A stretch of 12,705 nucleotides of DNA from Nitrospinae bacterium AH_259_B05_G02_I21 (GTDB taxonomy: Bacteria > JADFOP01). This document shows positions 6,556 to 12,614 of this stretch, one piece after another (position 1 is the first letter of the stretch; every line of letters starts with the position of its first letter). Location of the stretch: contig JALLOF010000044.1 of assembly GCA_027717595.1 (NCBI GenBank), positions 1 to 12,705 on the forward strand, given 5' to 3'. The notes beneath the pieces were generated by a model. The model did not search any database and was not told where the DNA came from. It was given only the letters and a program-made list of their open reading frames with translations. A program made the translations under genes and the position numbers.

Positions 6556-8259
6556 TTATGAATCAGCCCTCGAGCCCTTGGCAACCCCCAACGAGGGGGT
6601 GAGCCGGGCGAGGAAGTCGAGGTCGGCGACGAGGTAGGGGTGCTTGACCTGCTCGGCCCTTCCGGCGGCGACGGCGATCCGCTCGGCCTCGAGCGCCGCA
6701 AAGGTTCCCGGGGCGAGCCAGCGAAGCTCCAGGGCCCCCAGACGGCCCGACGAGCGCTTGGAGGCGTACTCCACATTCAGCCGCTCCAGGGCCCGGTCGA
6801 AGGCGGTCACCCGCTGGTGCCACGCCTCACCAGGCGCATCGCCCTCGCCCTCCTCCAGGCAGAGGACGTAGTGTGGGGGATCGGCCCAGGCCGGACAGAC
6901 CGTAAAGCGGGTCACCCGGGGGCTGGGGGGCGCGAACACCTCCTCGGCGGCCTCGAGGACCTGGTGCTCGGTCAGCTTCTCACCGGTCACCGAGGAGATG
7001 GAGCGGCTCTTGTGGAGGAACACGATGAGGGGGGTGGCGCCGTAGCTGCCGACAACCTCGACGCAGTCCTGGATCTGATACCGATAGAGGCCGGAGCGGT
7101 TGGTGAGCACGAGGAAGTACCTCCCGCCCACCTCTACCTCGGGCAACCAGAGGGTCGTGGGGTCCGGTCGATCGGCTTCGGCCTCGGGGATGAACTCGTA
7201 GACGTTGCTTCGAAGATCGAGCACGCCGGCCTCCCCGTCGGCGAGCGGCAGGCTCATCCGACCCTCGGATGCGATAAGCCCGAGGTCGCGCACCGCCGCC
7301 GGGCCGTAGGCCTCGGGCAGGCGCTCCAGATAGAGGCGCATGGTGCCGCCCGTCCAGCACGAAAGCAGCGTGAGGGTGGGCCAGGCTTCTCGGGGCCTAA
7401 GCGCGCCCGCGGCGGCTGAGCGCCGCTCAAGGAGGCGGGCCCGCTCGGGACGGGGCGCGAGGTGTCGGCGCAGCGCCGAGGCGGTGGCCTCCGGAAGGGT
7501 CTCCAGGCCCCGGCACGTGCCGTCTCGAACATCCCGGAGCAGCTCTTCGGTGCGCTCGGCCATGAGGTCGGCCACGCGAAGCAGGGTCGAGGGGTTGGGG
7601 GTCGAGATGTGTCCGACCTCCTCCTCAAGGGCGAAGCGCACCAGCGCGTAGGTCCGAAGCGCAAACTCCTCGACGGCCGTACAGTCATGGGGGGCGGCCA
7701 GGGCGCGGACCAGCGAGCGGGCCTGCGCGGTTACGGTCAACCCCGTGATCGACCCCGTCGGGTACCCTCCTGAGGTCCGCCCGTCCGCCGCAGGAGCCAC
7801 CAGGGCCAAAAGCTTATGGGTCGAGAGCTTCTCGATCAGGGCCGGGTGGTCCTCGATGGCGGCCCACGCCCACGTCGCCCAGCCCTCCTTGTACGCCCGA
7901 AGGAAGCTCTCCGTCACCGGCACAGCCTTGGGCCGGCCCGTGGTGCCGCTGGTCATGAAAAATCGCAGCAGCGGGTCGCTCCGGCTCACCAGGACGTCCG
8001 GCTCACCGGCGGCCATCCGCTCCACGTCCGCCGCCACGTCTTCGAAGGTCACCAGGGGGACGGCGCGCCGGAAGGCCTCGGGGTCGTCAATGGTCGAGAA
8101 GCCCAATCGCCGCCCGATGGCCGTCTCCCGGTCGCGGGAGAGCAGCTCCGTCAGGAGCTTGCGCTGGCTTCGCCACGGGTCGCTAGCCTCAGCGACGAAC
8201 GCCTCTTTCAGACGCCGTGCCCGCCACACCGCCAGGCGGGTGACGAGTCGGCCTAGCAC
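6556..8259 (-). CDS. GH3-family acyl-adenylating enzyme (acyl acid amido synthetase-like)
   Basis: 567 residues, close to the ~580-residue length of plant GH3 enzymes. Motifs in order: nucleotide-binding TSGTTGRPK (103-111), SCWTGG (300-305), LIASEGRMS (328-336), NVYEFIPE (352-359), GLYRYQIQD (390-398), SVTGEKLTE (423-431) and QVKHPYL (537-543). Plant GH3 proteins (JAR1, GH3.x) adenylate a carboxylic acid and then transfer the acyl group to an amino acid. Bacterial members are common in sequence data but almost none has a known substrate. The start is GTG 8259, overlapping the upstream hydrolase stop by 7 nt, with GAGGGGC as Shine-Dalgarno just upstream. It has no signal peptide and is cytoplasmic. 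With the enolase-family enzyme and hydrolases downstream, it probably builds an acyl-amide or activated acyl intermediate. Confidence 0.9.
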   Translation of the reverse strand: MLGRLVTRLAVWRARRLKEAFVAEASDPWRSQRKLLTELLSRDRETAIGRRLGFSTIDDPEAFRRAVPLVTFEDVAADVERMAAGEPDVLVSRSDPLLRFFMTSGTTGRPKAVPVTESFLRAYKEGWATWAWAAIEDHPALIEKLSTHKLLALVAPAADGRTSGGYPTGSITGLTVTAQARSLVRALAAPHDCTAVEEFALRTYALVRFALEEEVGHISTPNPSTLLRVADLMAERTEELLRDVRDGTCRGLETLPEATASALRRHLAPRPERARLLERRSAAAGALRPREAWPTLTLLSCWTGGTMRLYLERLPEAYGPAAVRDLGLIASEGRMSLPLADGEAGVLDLRSNVYEFIPEAEADRPDPTTLWLPEVEVGGRYFLVLTNRSGLYRYQIQDCVEVVGSYGATPLIVFLHKSRSISSVTGEKLTEHQVLEAAEEVFAPPSPRVTRFTVCPAWADPPHYVLCLEEGEGDAPGEAWHQRVTAFDRALERLNVEYASKRSSGRLGALELRWLAPGTFAALEAERIAVAAGRAEQVKHPYLVADLDFLARLTPSLGVAKGSRADS

Positions 8260-9191
8260 TGGGGCCCCTCGAGGTGCCGGCGAAAGAAACGGGTCACCCG
8301 CTCCCGGTAGTCCTCCGGCGCGACGGCGAGCCCCTCGTTATGCCGGGCCCCGGGGACGACCCAGAGGGCTTTGGGTTCGTTGGCCTCGGCGTAAAGCCTC
8401 TGAGCCACGAAGGGGTCGATAAACGAGTCTCGCTCCCCGTAGATGAAGAGGCAGGGCCGTCCGTTGAGGGAGGCCACGGCCCGCTCCACCGACAGGTAGC
8501 GGCGGCGAAGAAACAGACGCAAGGTACCGAGAGAGAGGTCGGTCACGAGGCCGAAGAGCGGGTCGGGAAAGTGGCGCCAGAGCCAGGGGAAATTCACGTA
8601 GATGGGTGCGCGCTTCTTGACGTGCCACCTGAGGAGCTCGCGGGTGGAGAAGGCGCTCTCGGCCGCCACGGCCCGCACGGCCGGGTGGGCGCCGGCCCCG
8701 CACAGGGCGGCGTTGGCCCCCCGGGACAACCCAAACAGCCCGATGGCCTCCCGGGCGGTCTCCGGGCGGGCGGCGCAGTAGGCGACCGCCGCGAGCAGAT
8801 CCTCCCGCTCCCTCCACGTCACCCACCGCTCGGGCCGGTAGCCGTCGTCTGAGGGGCTCTCGCCGTGGCCGCGGAAGTCGAAGGCGAAGAGGTGAAAGCC
8901 CTCTTCCACGAGGAACGCTGCGGTGCGGGCGGCTTCGTGACGGTCGGCCCCGAAGGGATGGCCGAAGATGATGCAGGGAGCCTGCGAGCGGCCGGAGGCC
9001 GCTACGAACGTTCCGGCCAGCCGGGTGCCGTCGGCCGTTGGGAACCGGACTTCCTCACCCACGAGACGCCGGCCGTCGACGGGGCGCTCGGGGGCGGGCA
9101 GCGTCAAGAAGATGTAGCAGATGACCGCCATCGCGACGAGGGTCACGAGGAGCCACAGCACAAAGGGAGCTATCAGGAGGTAACTCAGCAT
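8253..9191 (-). CDS. Alpha/beta hydrolase with N-terminal membrane anchor
   Basis: 312 residues; first gene of the operon. A long hydrophobic segment at about 2-31 has no obvious cleavage site, so it is probably a signal anchor. The catalytic domain shows IFGHPFGADRHE (75-86), the strand-turn DFRGHGES (105-112), nucleophile elbow GLSRG with S156, acid D255 in GERDSFID and H284 in GARHNEG. This is the BAAT/DUF-type and S9-like 'alpha/beta hydrolase fold' group with broad esterase or peptidase activity; the substrate is unknown. No Shine-Dalgarno is visible before the ATG at 9191, but the hydrophobic segment begins at residue 2, which supports this start. Its stop overlaps the GH3 start. Topology would place the enzyme domain either in the cytoplasm or in the periplasm; the sequence does not settle which. 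Confidence 0.87.
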   Translation of the reverse strand: MLSYLLIAPFVLWLLVTLVAMAVICYIFLTLPAPERPVDGRRLVGEEVRFPTADGTRLAGTFVAASGRSQAPCIIFGHPFGADRHEAARTAAFLVEEGFHLFAFDFRGHGESPSDDGYRPERWVTWREREDLLAAVAYCAARPETAREAIGLFGLSRGANAALCGAGAHPAVRAVAAESAFSTRELLRWHVKKRAPIYVNFPWLWRHFPDPLFGLVTDLSLGTLRLFLRRRYLSVERAVASLNGRPCLFIYGERDSFIDPFVAQRLYAEANEPKALWVVPGARHNEGLAVAPEDYRERVTRFFRRHLEGPQC

Positions 9192-9280
9192 GAACGCGAT
9201 GCGCGGAACGAAGGATAGAAACCCGTCGGACTCAAGGGGCGGCCTCCGGGTGGATGTCGCCCGAGCCCCTCGGAAGCCTC

Positions 9281-9309
9281 ACGCTACCACAGCCTTTTCG
9301 TGGTGTCAA
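9281..9309 (-). promoter_or_regulatory. Candidate sigma70-type promoter of the seven-gene operon
   Basis: Read on the minus strand: TTGACA (9309-9304), a 17-nt spacer, and TAGCGT (9286-9281), with TGG directly before the -10 (extended -10). The -35 is a perfect consensus and the -10 matches at the three key positions T, A and T. Predicted transcription would start about 80 nt before the first gene's ATG at 9191. This is the only good match I found in the divergent region. Confidence 0.5.
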
Positions 9310-9370
9310 ACCGATACCGACCGGGGTGGCTTCCTGTTTCGGTAAGCTGTTAGAGATGTAAACGGCTTGG

Positions 9371-9385
9371 TCCGCCTCAGGCGGA
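9371..9385. repeat. Perfect 7-bp palindrome TCCGCCT-C-AGGCGGA
   Basis: TCCGCCT and AGGCGGA form a perfect inverted repeat around one central base, directly abutting the first 60-bp repeat copy. The single-base centre makes it a better protein-binding (operator-like) site or genome-scatter repeat than a hairpin. It is not present at the second copy of the 60-bp element. Confidence 0.5.
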
Positions 9386-9444
9386 TTTCAACCGAAATAT
9401 GCCCCTGGAGGCAGATGAGCATGGGGGGCGATTACATCGTGAAA
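9385..9444 (+). repeat. 60-bp direct repeat, copy A
   Basis: Begins ATTTCAACCGAAATATGCCC and ends CGATTACATCGTGAAA. It matches 12028-12087 at 54 of 60 positions without gaps (differences at 9409, 9412, 9416, 9421, 9424 and 9428). The element contains ATTTC-AACC-GAAAT, GCCCC/GGGGC, CGAT-TAC-ATCG and a terminal TTTCA/TGAAA pairing. It lies 131 nt upstream of the C25 peptidase start. It could be a mobile-element remnant, a regulatory RNA element or a binding site. Confidence 0.85.
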
Positions 9445-9486
9445 GCGACACTTGGTATATAGGTTTCGCAACTAACCTGGGGACGT

Positions 9487-9492
9487 TATAAT
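9487..9492 (+). promoter_or_regulatory. Consensus -10 TATAAT for the C25 peptidase gene
   Basis: A perfect TATAAT lies 84 nt before the start codon at 9576. The -35 region at 17-nt spacing reads TTTCGC and matches the consensus poorly (2 of 6), so an activator or another sigma factor may be involved. Confidence 0.45.
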
Positions 9493-9575
9493 GTAGAGAA
9501 GCCCTCGAATACTAAGATAGCCCAGCGTTACCATACACTTATAGGATGCTGTTCCTGAGTGGTAAGGAGGGTGGC

Positions 9576-11207
9576 ATGAAAAGGTCGTTTCCGTTTCATA
9601 CGAGGGCCGCGATACTCCTTCTCCTTACCTCGGTTCTATTCGTCGTCGCTCCTGCCGCGGCTGGAAAGGAGCCCACGCCTGGAGGCAAGAACGTCATCCT
9701 TTTCTCCGAGCCCTTCCGCCAGGCTGCGGAACGCTTCCGCCACCTTCACCGCAAGTACGAGTCCGTCGAGTCCATCCTGGTCTCCGTCGAGGAGATCGAC
9801 AAGGCTGAGAGCGTCCCTTCGGCTAGGCCCGACTTCGACGGCTGGGCCAAGCGCAAGCCGACCAAGGTCAAGATAAAAGGCTACAATTTCGATCTCGCTC
9901 TGAAGATCATCTCGTATCTCAAAAGACACAACCGCAAAGAACCCATATCCTCTGTCCTGATACTGGGGACCGGCGGCATCGTCCCGCCGAGCTACTACTT
10001 TTATGTGGACTACGACCCCAGGGATTTCCTGTTTGGCAAGTACACGAAGTGGATTGCCTCGGATATTTTCTACGGCTCTCCCGACCTCGACCTTAAATAC
10101 GACTGGGGCGTGGGAAGGATAGCGGCCAAGACGAACGAGCAGGCCCTGCGGGTCGCAGAGAAGCTCATCCGGTGGAAGAAAGACGGCCCAGAGGCCTTCT
10201 CGGACAAGACCATCTACATGGGCGGGAACGTGACGAGCGACTACCGCTACCTCGGCGAGATGTACTACCTCGCTCTCCAGAAAGCCAGGGTCTTTGGCAA
10301 TAAGCCCTCTTTCTACATGGAGAGCGATAACAAGTTCGCAAGTAAGCAGGCCCTGGAGGTCTTCGCCAAGGAGAGCGCCTCTCTCATGTGGATTTTCTCC
10401 CACGGGGCGGGCGACGGGTTTGGCTTCTCCGACGGGCCGCTCTGGGCCAAAGACATCCTCGCTCTGCCGCACAAGAAGGGGCTGCCGCTGGTGCTCTCGC
10501 CCTCGTGTCTCGATGCGGGGTTCGACTACGACCTCATCGACCTGCCCTACGACCAGGACGGCCTGTCGGTCGGCGAGGCGATTCTCCAGTCCGAAGGGGC
10601 GGGAATCGGCTACCTCGGGGGCTCGAGGATAAACATAACTGGCGCGGAGTTTTACTTCGAGGGCGACCTCCTCAGATTTGACAAGTCCGGCGACATGCCC
10701 GACCTCCTTCTCGGGTTTCTCGTCGCCTACCATGCAGGGAAGCGCCGCATCGGGGACGCCTTCAAGGCCGCCCACACCTCGTATCTGAAGAGCAACGGGG
10801 TCAAGGGGGCGGATGAGCTTGCCATGTACGTCGACTTTACCCTGCTCGGAGACCCCGTCCTTTCGCTTCCTCCCCCTCCGGCGTTCGCCGAGCGGCCCTT
10901 CAGTGGCCTCACCTACCTCGAGCCCCATACCTACGACGACGACGGAGTGCCCGTCTTCTCTTCCGGCATCAAGCGCGTGACGATGAGGCCCAAGTCCCCG
11001 GGCGAGTCCGAGCAAATCACCCTGCGGATGATCGATACTCTCAAGCGGAAGGTCCTCGTTCGGAAAGCCGTCCTTAATTCAAGCGGCCAGTATTCTTTCT
11101 CTCCGCCTGGAGACTCGCTCTATCTCATCCAGGCTCAAAGCGATGCGGGCCGGATGGTCTGGCAGTACTTCTGGGTCGGCCCGAGCAAACCCCTTGAGTC
11201 GCTCTGA
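9576..11207 (+). CDS. Secreted C25 (gingipain)-type cysteine peptidase
   Basis: 543 residues. The ATG at 9576 is preceded by AAGGAGGG and opens directly into a signal peptide (MKRSFPFHTR, hydrophobic 11-28, cleavage near APAAAG); an upstream ATG at 9546 in the same frame has no ribosome-binding site. The central part (about 38-430) has the C25 caspase-like layout: LILGTGGIVPPSYY (128-141), WGVGRIAAKTNEQA (177-190), catalytic H276 in WIFSHGAGDGFGFSDG, and catalytic C311 in LVLSPSCLDAGFD. The two are 35 apart, close to the ~33 of gingipain R. The family's late FTLLGDPVLSL (421-431) is followed by a C-terminal beta-rich domain (about 465-535), immunoglobulin-like by pattern. There is no type IX sorting domain or adhesin repeats. 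Base composition is less GC-extreme than the neighbouring operon. It probably acts outside the cytoplasmic membrane; the substrate is unknown. Confidence 0.85.
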   Translation: MKRSFPFHTRAAILLLLTSVLFVVAPAAAGKEPTPGGKNVILFSEPFRQAAERFRHLHRKYESVESILVSVEEIDKAESVPSARPDFDGWAKRKPTKVKIKGYNFDLALKIISYLKRHNRKEPISSVLILGTGGIVPPSYYFYVDYDPRDFLFGKYTKWIASDIFYGSPDLDLKYDWGVGRIAAKTNEQALRVAEKLIRWKKDGPEAFSDKTIYMGGNVTSDYRYLGEMYYLALQKARVFGNKPSFYMESDNKFASKQALEVFAKESASLMWIFSHGAGDGFGFSDGPLWAKDILALPHKKGLPLVLSPSCLDAGFDYDLIDLPYDQDGLSVGEAILQSEGAGIGYLGGSRINITGAEFYFEGDLLRFDKSGDMPDLLLGFLVAYHAGKRRIGDAFKAAHTSYLKSNGVKGADELAMYVDFTLLGDPVLSLPPPPAFAERPFSGLTYLEPHTYDDDGVPVFSSGIKRVTMRPKSPGESEQITLRMIDTLKRKVLVRKAVLNSSGQYSFSPPGDSLYLIQAQSDAGRMVWQYFWVGPSKPLESL

Positions 11208-11257
11208 GACCCTCTCCGGAGCAGGGCAGGGCGGAGCGGAAGTAAAGAAACTAATGC

Positions 11258-11286
11258 TTGCGGGAGCGTTAAGTACGTAGTAGCAT
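11258..11286 (+). promoter_or_regulatory. Possible promoter of the Cys-rich protein gene
   Basis: TTGCGG (11258-11263), exactly 17 nt, then TAGCAT (11281-11286; 4 of 6 to TATAAT). It lies about 100 nt before the start codon. No terminator separates the C25 gene from this point, so read-through from the peptidase gene is equally possible. Confidence 0.3.
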
Positions 11287-11384
11287 AAATTAACCTCGCA
11301 ATCCGAACCCCCCAACCTAACCCTCCCAATCGGTGGGTTCCTGGCCATTTGGTACTATAAGCTTATGAAGGAGGAGGAATGTAT

Positions 11385-11855
11385 ATGGCTAAGAATTACC
11401 TTGGATGGAAATTGCTGTGTAGTGTTTTTGTAGCGGCGCTGCTCACCTCAGGAGCGTGGGTCAAGGCCGCCGACGCCGCCCGGCTCACCCATCACGAACT
11501 CACCGTGAAGGACGAGATGGGCAAGCCCCTGGGGAAAGCCCACTGCATAATTCGAGGTGTTGAGGGCAACTACGCGGCCTCCGTGGTCGCCAGCGTGGAC
11601 GGGTTTATAACCGCCATGGCCCACCCCGGGGCGACCGTCCAGTGCATTTCGAAAGAGCTGAATTTACACACCGGCAAGATTAAGTCAGGCCGGAAGGACG
11701 TCATCACGAAGAAGCAGGAGCTGAAGTCGTGCTGGGCGTGCAATTTAGTCCCTGGTCCTCTAGCCAGCGGCAAGTACGCCTGTTGCGAGGCGGCTCACAA
11801 GGATTGCAAGTGGATAGGGGTTCCCGCCGTTTATGGAAGTTGTGAGAATAAGTAG
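11385..11855 (+). CDS. Small secreted cysteine-rich protein, unknown function
   Basis: 156 residues from ATG 11385, which sits 7 nt after GGAGG; the ATG at 11379 in the same frame (two residues longer) is also possible. The signal peptide is MAKNYLGWK plus a hydrophobic stretch to about 24, with cleavage near VKAAD. The mature protein has a beta-strand pattern (ELTVKDEMGKPLGKAHC, then SVVASVDGFITAMAHPGATVQC) like small transthyretin- or carboxypeptidase-regulatory-type domains. After it comes a Cys-rich tail: CWAC (116-119), CC (133-134), C141 and C153. With C54 and C87 that makes eight cysteines, enough for four disulfides or a metal site. I do not recognise a family. It follows the C25 peptidase on the same strand after 177 nt and ends in a strong terminator. 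Confidence 0.75.
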   Translation: MAKNYLGWKLLCSVFVAALLTSGAWVKAADAARLTHHELTVKDEMGKPLGKAHCIIRGVEGNYAASVVASVDGFITAMAHPGATVQCISKELNLHTGKIKSGRKDVITKKQELKSCWACNLVPGPLASGKYACCEAAHKDCKWIGVPAVYGSCENK

Positions 11856-11909
11856 GAATACGGCGAGGCTGCTAGGATTCCTAGTCTTGATATTCTGACT
11901 TCTCACCGA

Positions 11910-11943
11910 GCCCGGAGGGCACCAGCCCTCCGGGCTTCTTTTT
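11910..11943 (+). terminator. Rho-independent terminator after the Cys-rich protein gene
   Basis: A perfect 11-bp stem GCCCGGAGGGC / GCCCTCCGGGC (11910-11920 and 11925-11935), loop ACCA, then TTCTTTTT. It ends the plus-strand peptidase / Cys-rich unit. Confidence 0.93.
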
Positions 11944-12027
11944 GTCTCCAGCTAGTGAGCTTTCAGCGATGGTGGAGTCACGATTATCCCAGGCAATCGT
12001 TACTGTCGCTTAGGAGGAAAAGTTACT

Positions 12028-12087
12028 ATTTCAACCGAAATATGCCCCTGGGGGTAGAGGAGCGTGAGGGACGATTACATCGTGAAA
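12028..12087 (+). repeat. 60-bp direct repeat, copy B
   Basis: Same orientation as copy A at 9385-9444, 90% identical, no gaps. In this copy the TATTTC-AACC-GAAATA hairpin extends to 6 bp and the outer TATTTCA/TGAAATA pairing to 7 bp, while the central GCCCC/GGGAC pairing has a mismatch. No gene on the plus strand follows it inside the window; it sits 75 bp past the 3' end of rpsU. Confidence 0.85.
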
Positions 12088-12161
12088 TATTTACTGAAGG
12101 GATTGTGGTGGGCTTTTTTCTAGTCGGGTCCTGTTTCTTAGGTTTGCTCCTGACCATCTTG

Positions 12162-12359
12162 CTATCGGCGGCCCTTCCTCAAGGCCTTCTTAAGCCTCCT
12201 CTGGGCGGCCCGCATTTTAAGCTTGCGGCGGACACTTGGCTTATCATAGCGGGCGCTCCGGCGAATGTCGGAAAAGATGCCCGACTTTTCACACTGCTTC
12301 TTAAAGCGTTTGAGGGCCAGTTCAAAGGGCTCGCCTTCCCTGACTCGAACACCCGGCAT
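12162..12359 (-). CDS. rpsU: 30S ribosomal protein bS21
   Basis: 65 residues, normal length for the family. The N-terminus [19 protein letters not shown], the internal [20 protein letters not shown] and the basic tail [20 protein letters not shown] are diagnostic. bS21 is a small-subunit protein near the anti-Shine-Dalgarno end of 16S rRNA that helps initiation. The AAGGGAG and GAAGG stretches upstream serve as ribosome-binding site. It lies downstream of a cold-shock protein gene remnant, from which a terminator separates it, so it has its own promoter (candidate at 12449-12420). Confidence 0.95.
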   Translation of the reverse strand: MPGVRVREGEPFELALKRFKKQCEKSGIFSDIRRSARYDKPSVRRKLKMRAAQRRLKKALRKGRR

Positions 12360-12419
12360 CTAGCCTTCACTCCCTTCTGCGTAAAAGAATGAGTAACCCT
12401 CCCACGGAAGGTAATTTCT

Positions 12420-12449
12420 CGTATAACTGGGCTAGGGTGGAATCGTCAC
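12420..12449 (-). promoter_or_regulatory. Candidate rpsU promoter
   Basis: Read on the minus strand: GTGACG (12449-12444; 4 of 6 to TTGACA), an 18-nt spacer, and TATACG (12425-12420; 4 of 6 to TATAAT). It lies about 60 nt before the rpsU start and just past the upstream terminator. Confidence 0.4.
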
Positions 12450-12453
12450 ATAG

Positions 12454-12478
12454 AAAACCCCCGCCGGTTACCCGGCGG
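12454..12478 (-). terminator. Rho-independent terminator after the cold-shock gene
   Basis: Minus strand: a 7-bp stem CCGCCGG / CCGGCGG around loop GTAA, followed by GGG and TTTTC. It lies 20 nt after the cold-shock stop codon and upstream of the rpsU promoter candidate. Confidence 0.7.
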
Positions 12479-12497
12479 CGATCTGGTCTGGCGGCCA

Positions 12498-12614
12498 CTA
12501 GACCGTTATCACGTTTACGGCCTTCAAGCCCATTTCGTCTTCGACGGCCTCGAACTCCATGGCTTGCCCTTCGGCCAGGGCCTTAAAACCCTCGCCCTGG
12601 ACGGAGGAGTACGA
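12498..12614 (-). pseudogene. CspA-family cold-shock protein, C-terminal 38 codons only
   Basis: The minus-strand frame ending at TAG 12500-12498 reads SYSSVQGEGFKALAEGQAME and then FEAVEDEMGLKAVNVITV. This matches the C-terminal half of CspA-type proteins (HYS-x-I-QGEGFK-x-L-x-EGQ...V-x-F-E...G-x-x-A-x-NV). These proteins bind single-stranded RNA and DNA. The expected upstream part (KWF-x-x-x-KGFGFI, DVFVH) is absent: the frame meets TGA at 12617-12615, right where the conserved histidine before YSS should be. The remaining ~90 bases are AT-rich and not cold-shock-like. It is either a truncated gene at a rearrangement or an assembly break. Confidence 0.8.

Larger units (their letters stand above)
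9192..9575. other. Divergent intergenic region, 384 bp
   Basis: No gene is supported here. It contains, left to right, the minus-strand promoter candidate (9281-9309), a 15-bp palindrome (9371-9385), the first copy of the 60-bp repeat (9385-9444) and a plus-strand -10 element (9487-9492) for the C25 peptidase gene. Base composition turns from GC-rich to AT-richer to the right of about 9340. Confidence 0.7.
11856..12161. other. Intergenic region between Cys-rich gene and rpsU, 306 bp
   Basis: It holds the terminator at 11910-11943, a small inverted repeat ACGATT/AATCGT (11980-11985 and 11995-12000), the second copy of the 60-bp element (12028-12087) and a T-run at 12114-12119. A 145-codon plus-strand frame begins at 11955 but runs through the rpsU gene and is not credible as a gene. 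No minus-strand terminator for rpsU was found. Confidence 0.65.

Noticed and set aside
6545-6561. Inverted repeat TCATAA-GGGCA-TTATGA at the GH3 stop codon
   Set aside because: AT-rich 6-bp stem with no T-run; too weak for a terminator and it lies within an operon.
9315-9344. TACCGA / TCGGTA inverted repeat between the operon promoter and the 60-bp repeat
   Set aside because: A 6-bp stem with an 18-nt loop is expected by chance in this composition; no link to a regulator can be shown.
9636-11015. 459-codon minus-strand frame opposite the C25 peptidase
   Set aside because: The plus-strand frame has a signal peptide, ribosome-binding site and catalytic His/Cys; the antisense product has no domain pattern.
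9385-12087. CRISPR array
   Set aside because: Only two repeat copies, 2.6 kb apart with genes between them; no regular spacers and no cas genes in the window.
11955-12392. 145-codon plus-strand open frame containing repeat copy B
   Set aside because: Its second half is antisense to rpsU, it lacks a convincing ribosome-binding site, and the product shows no recognisable family.
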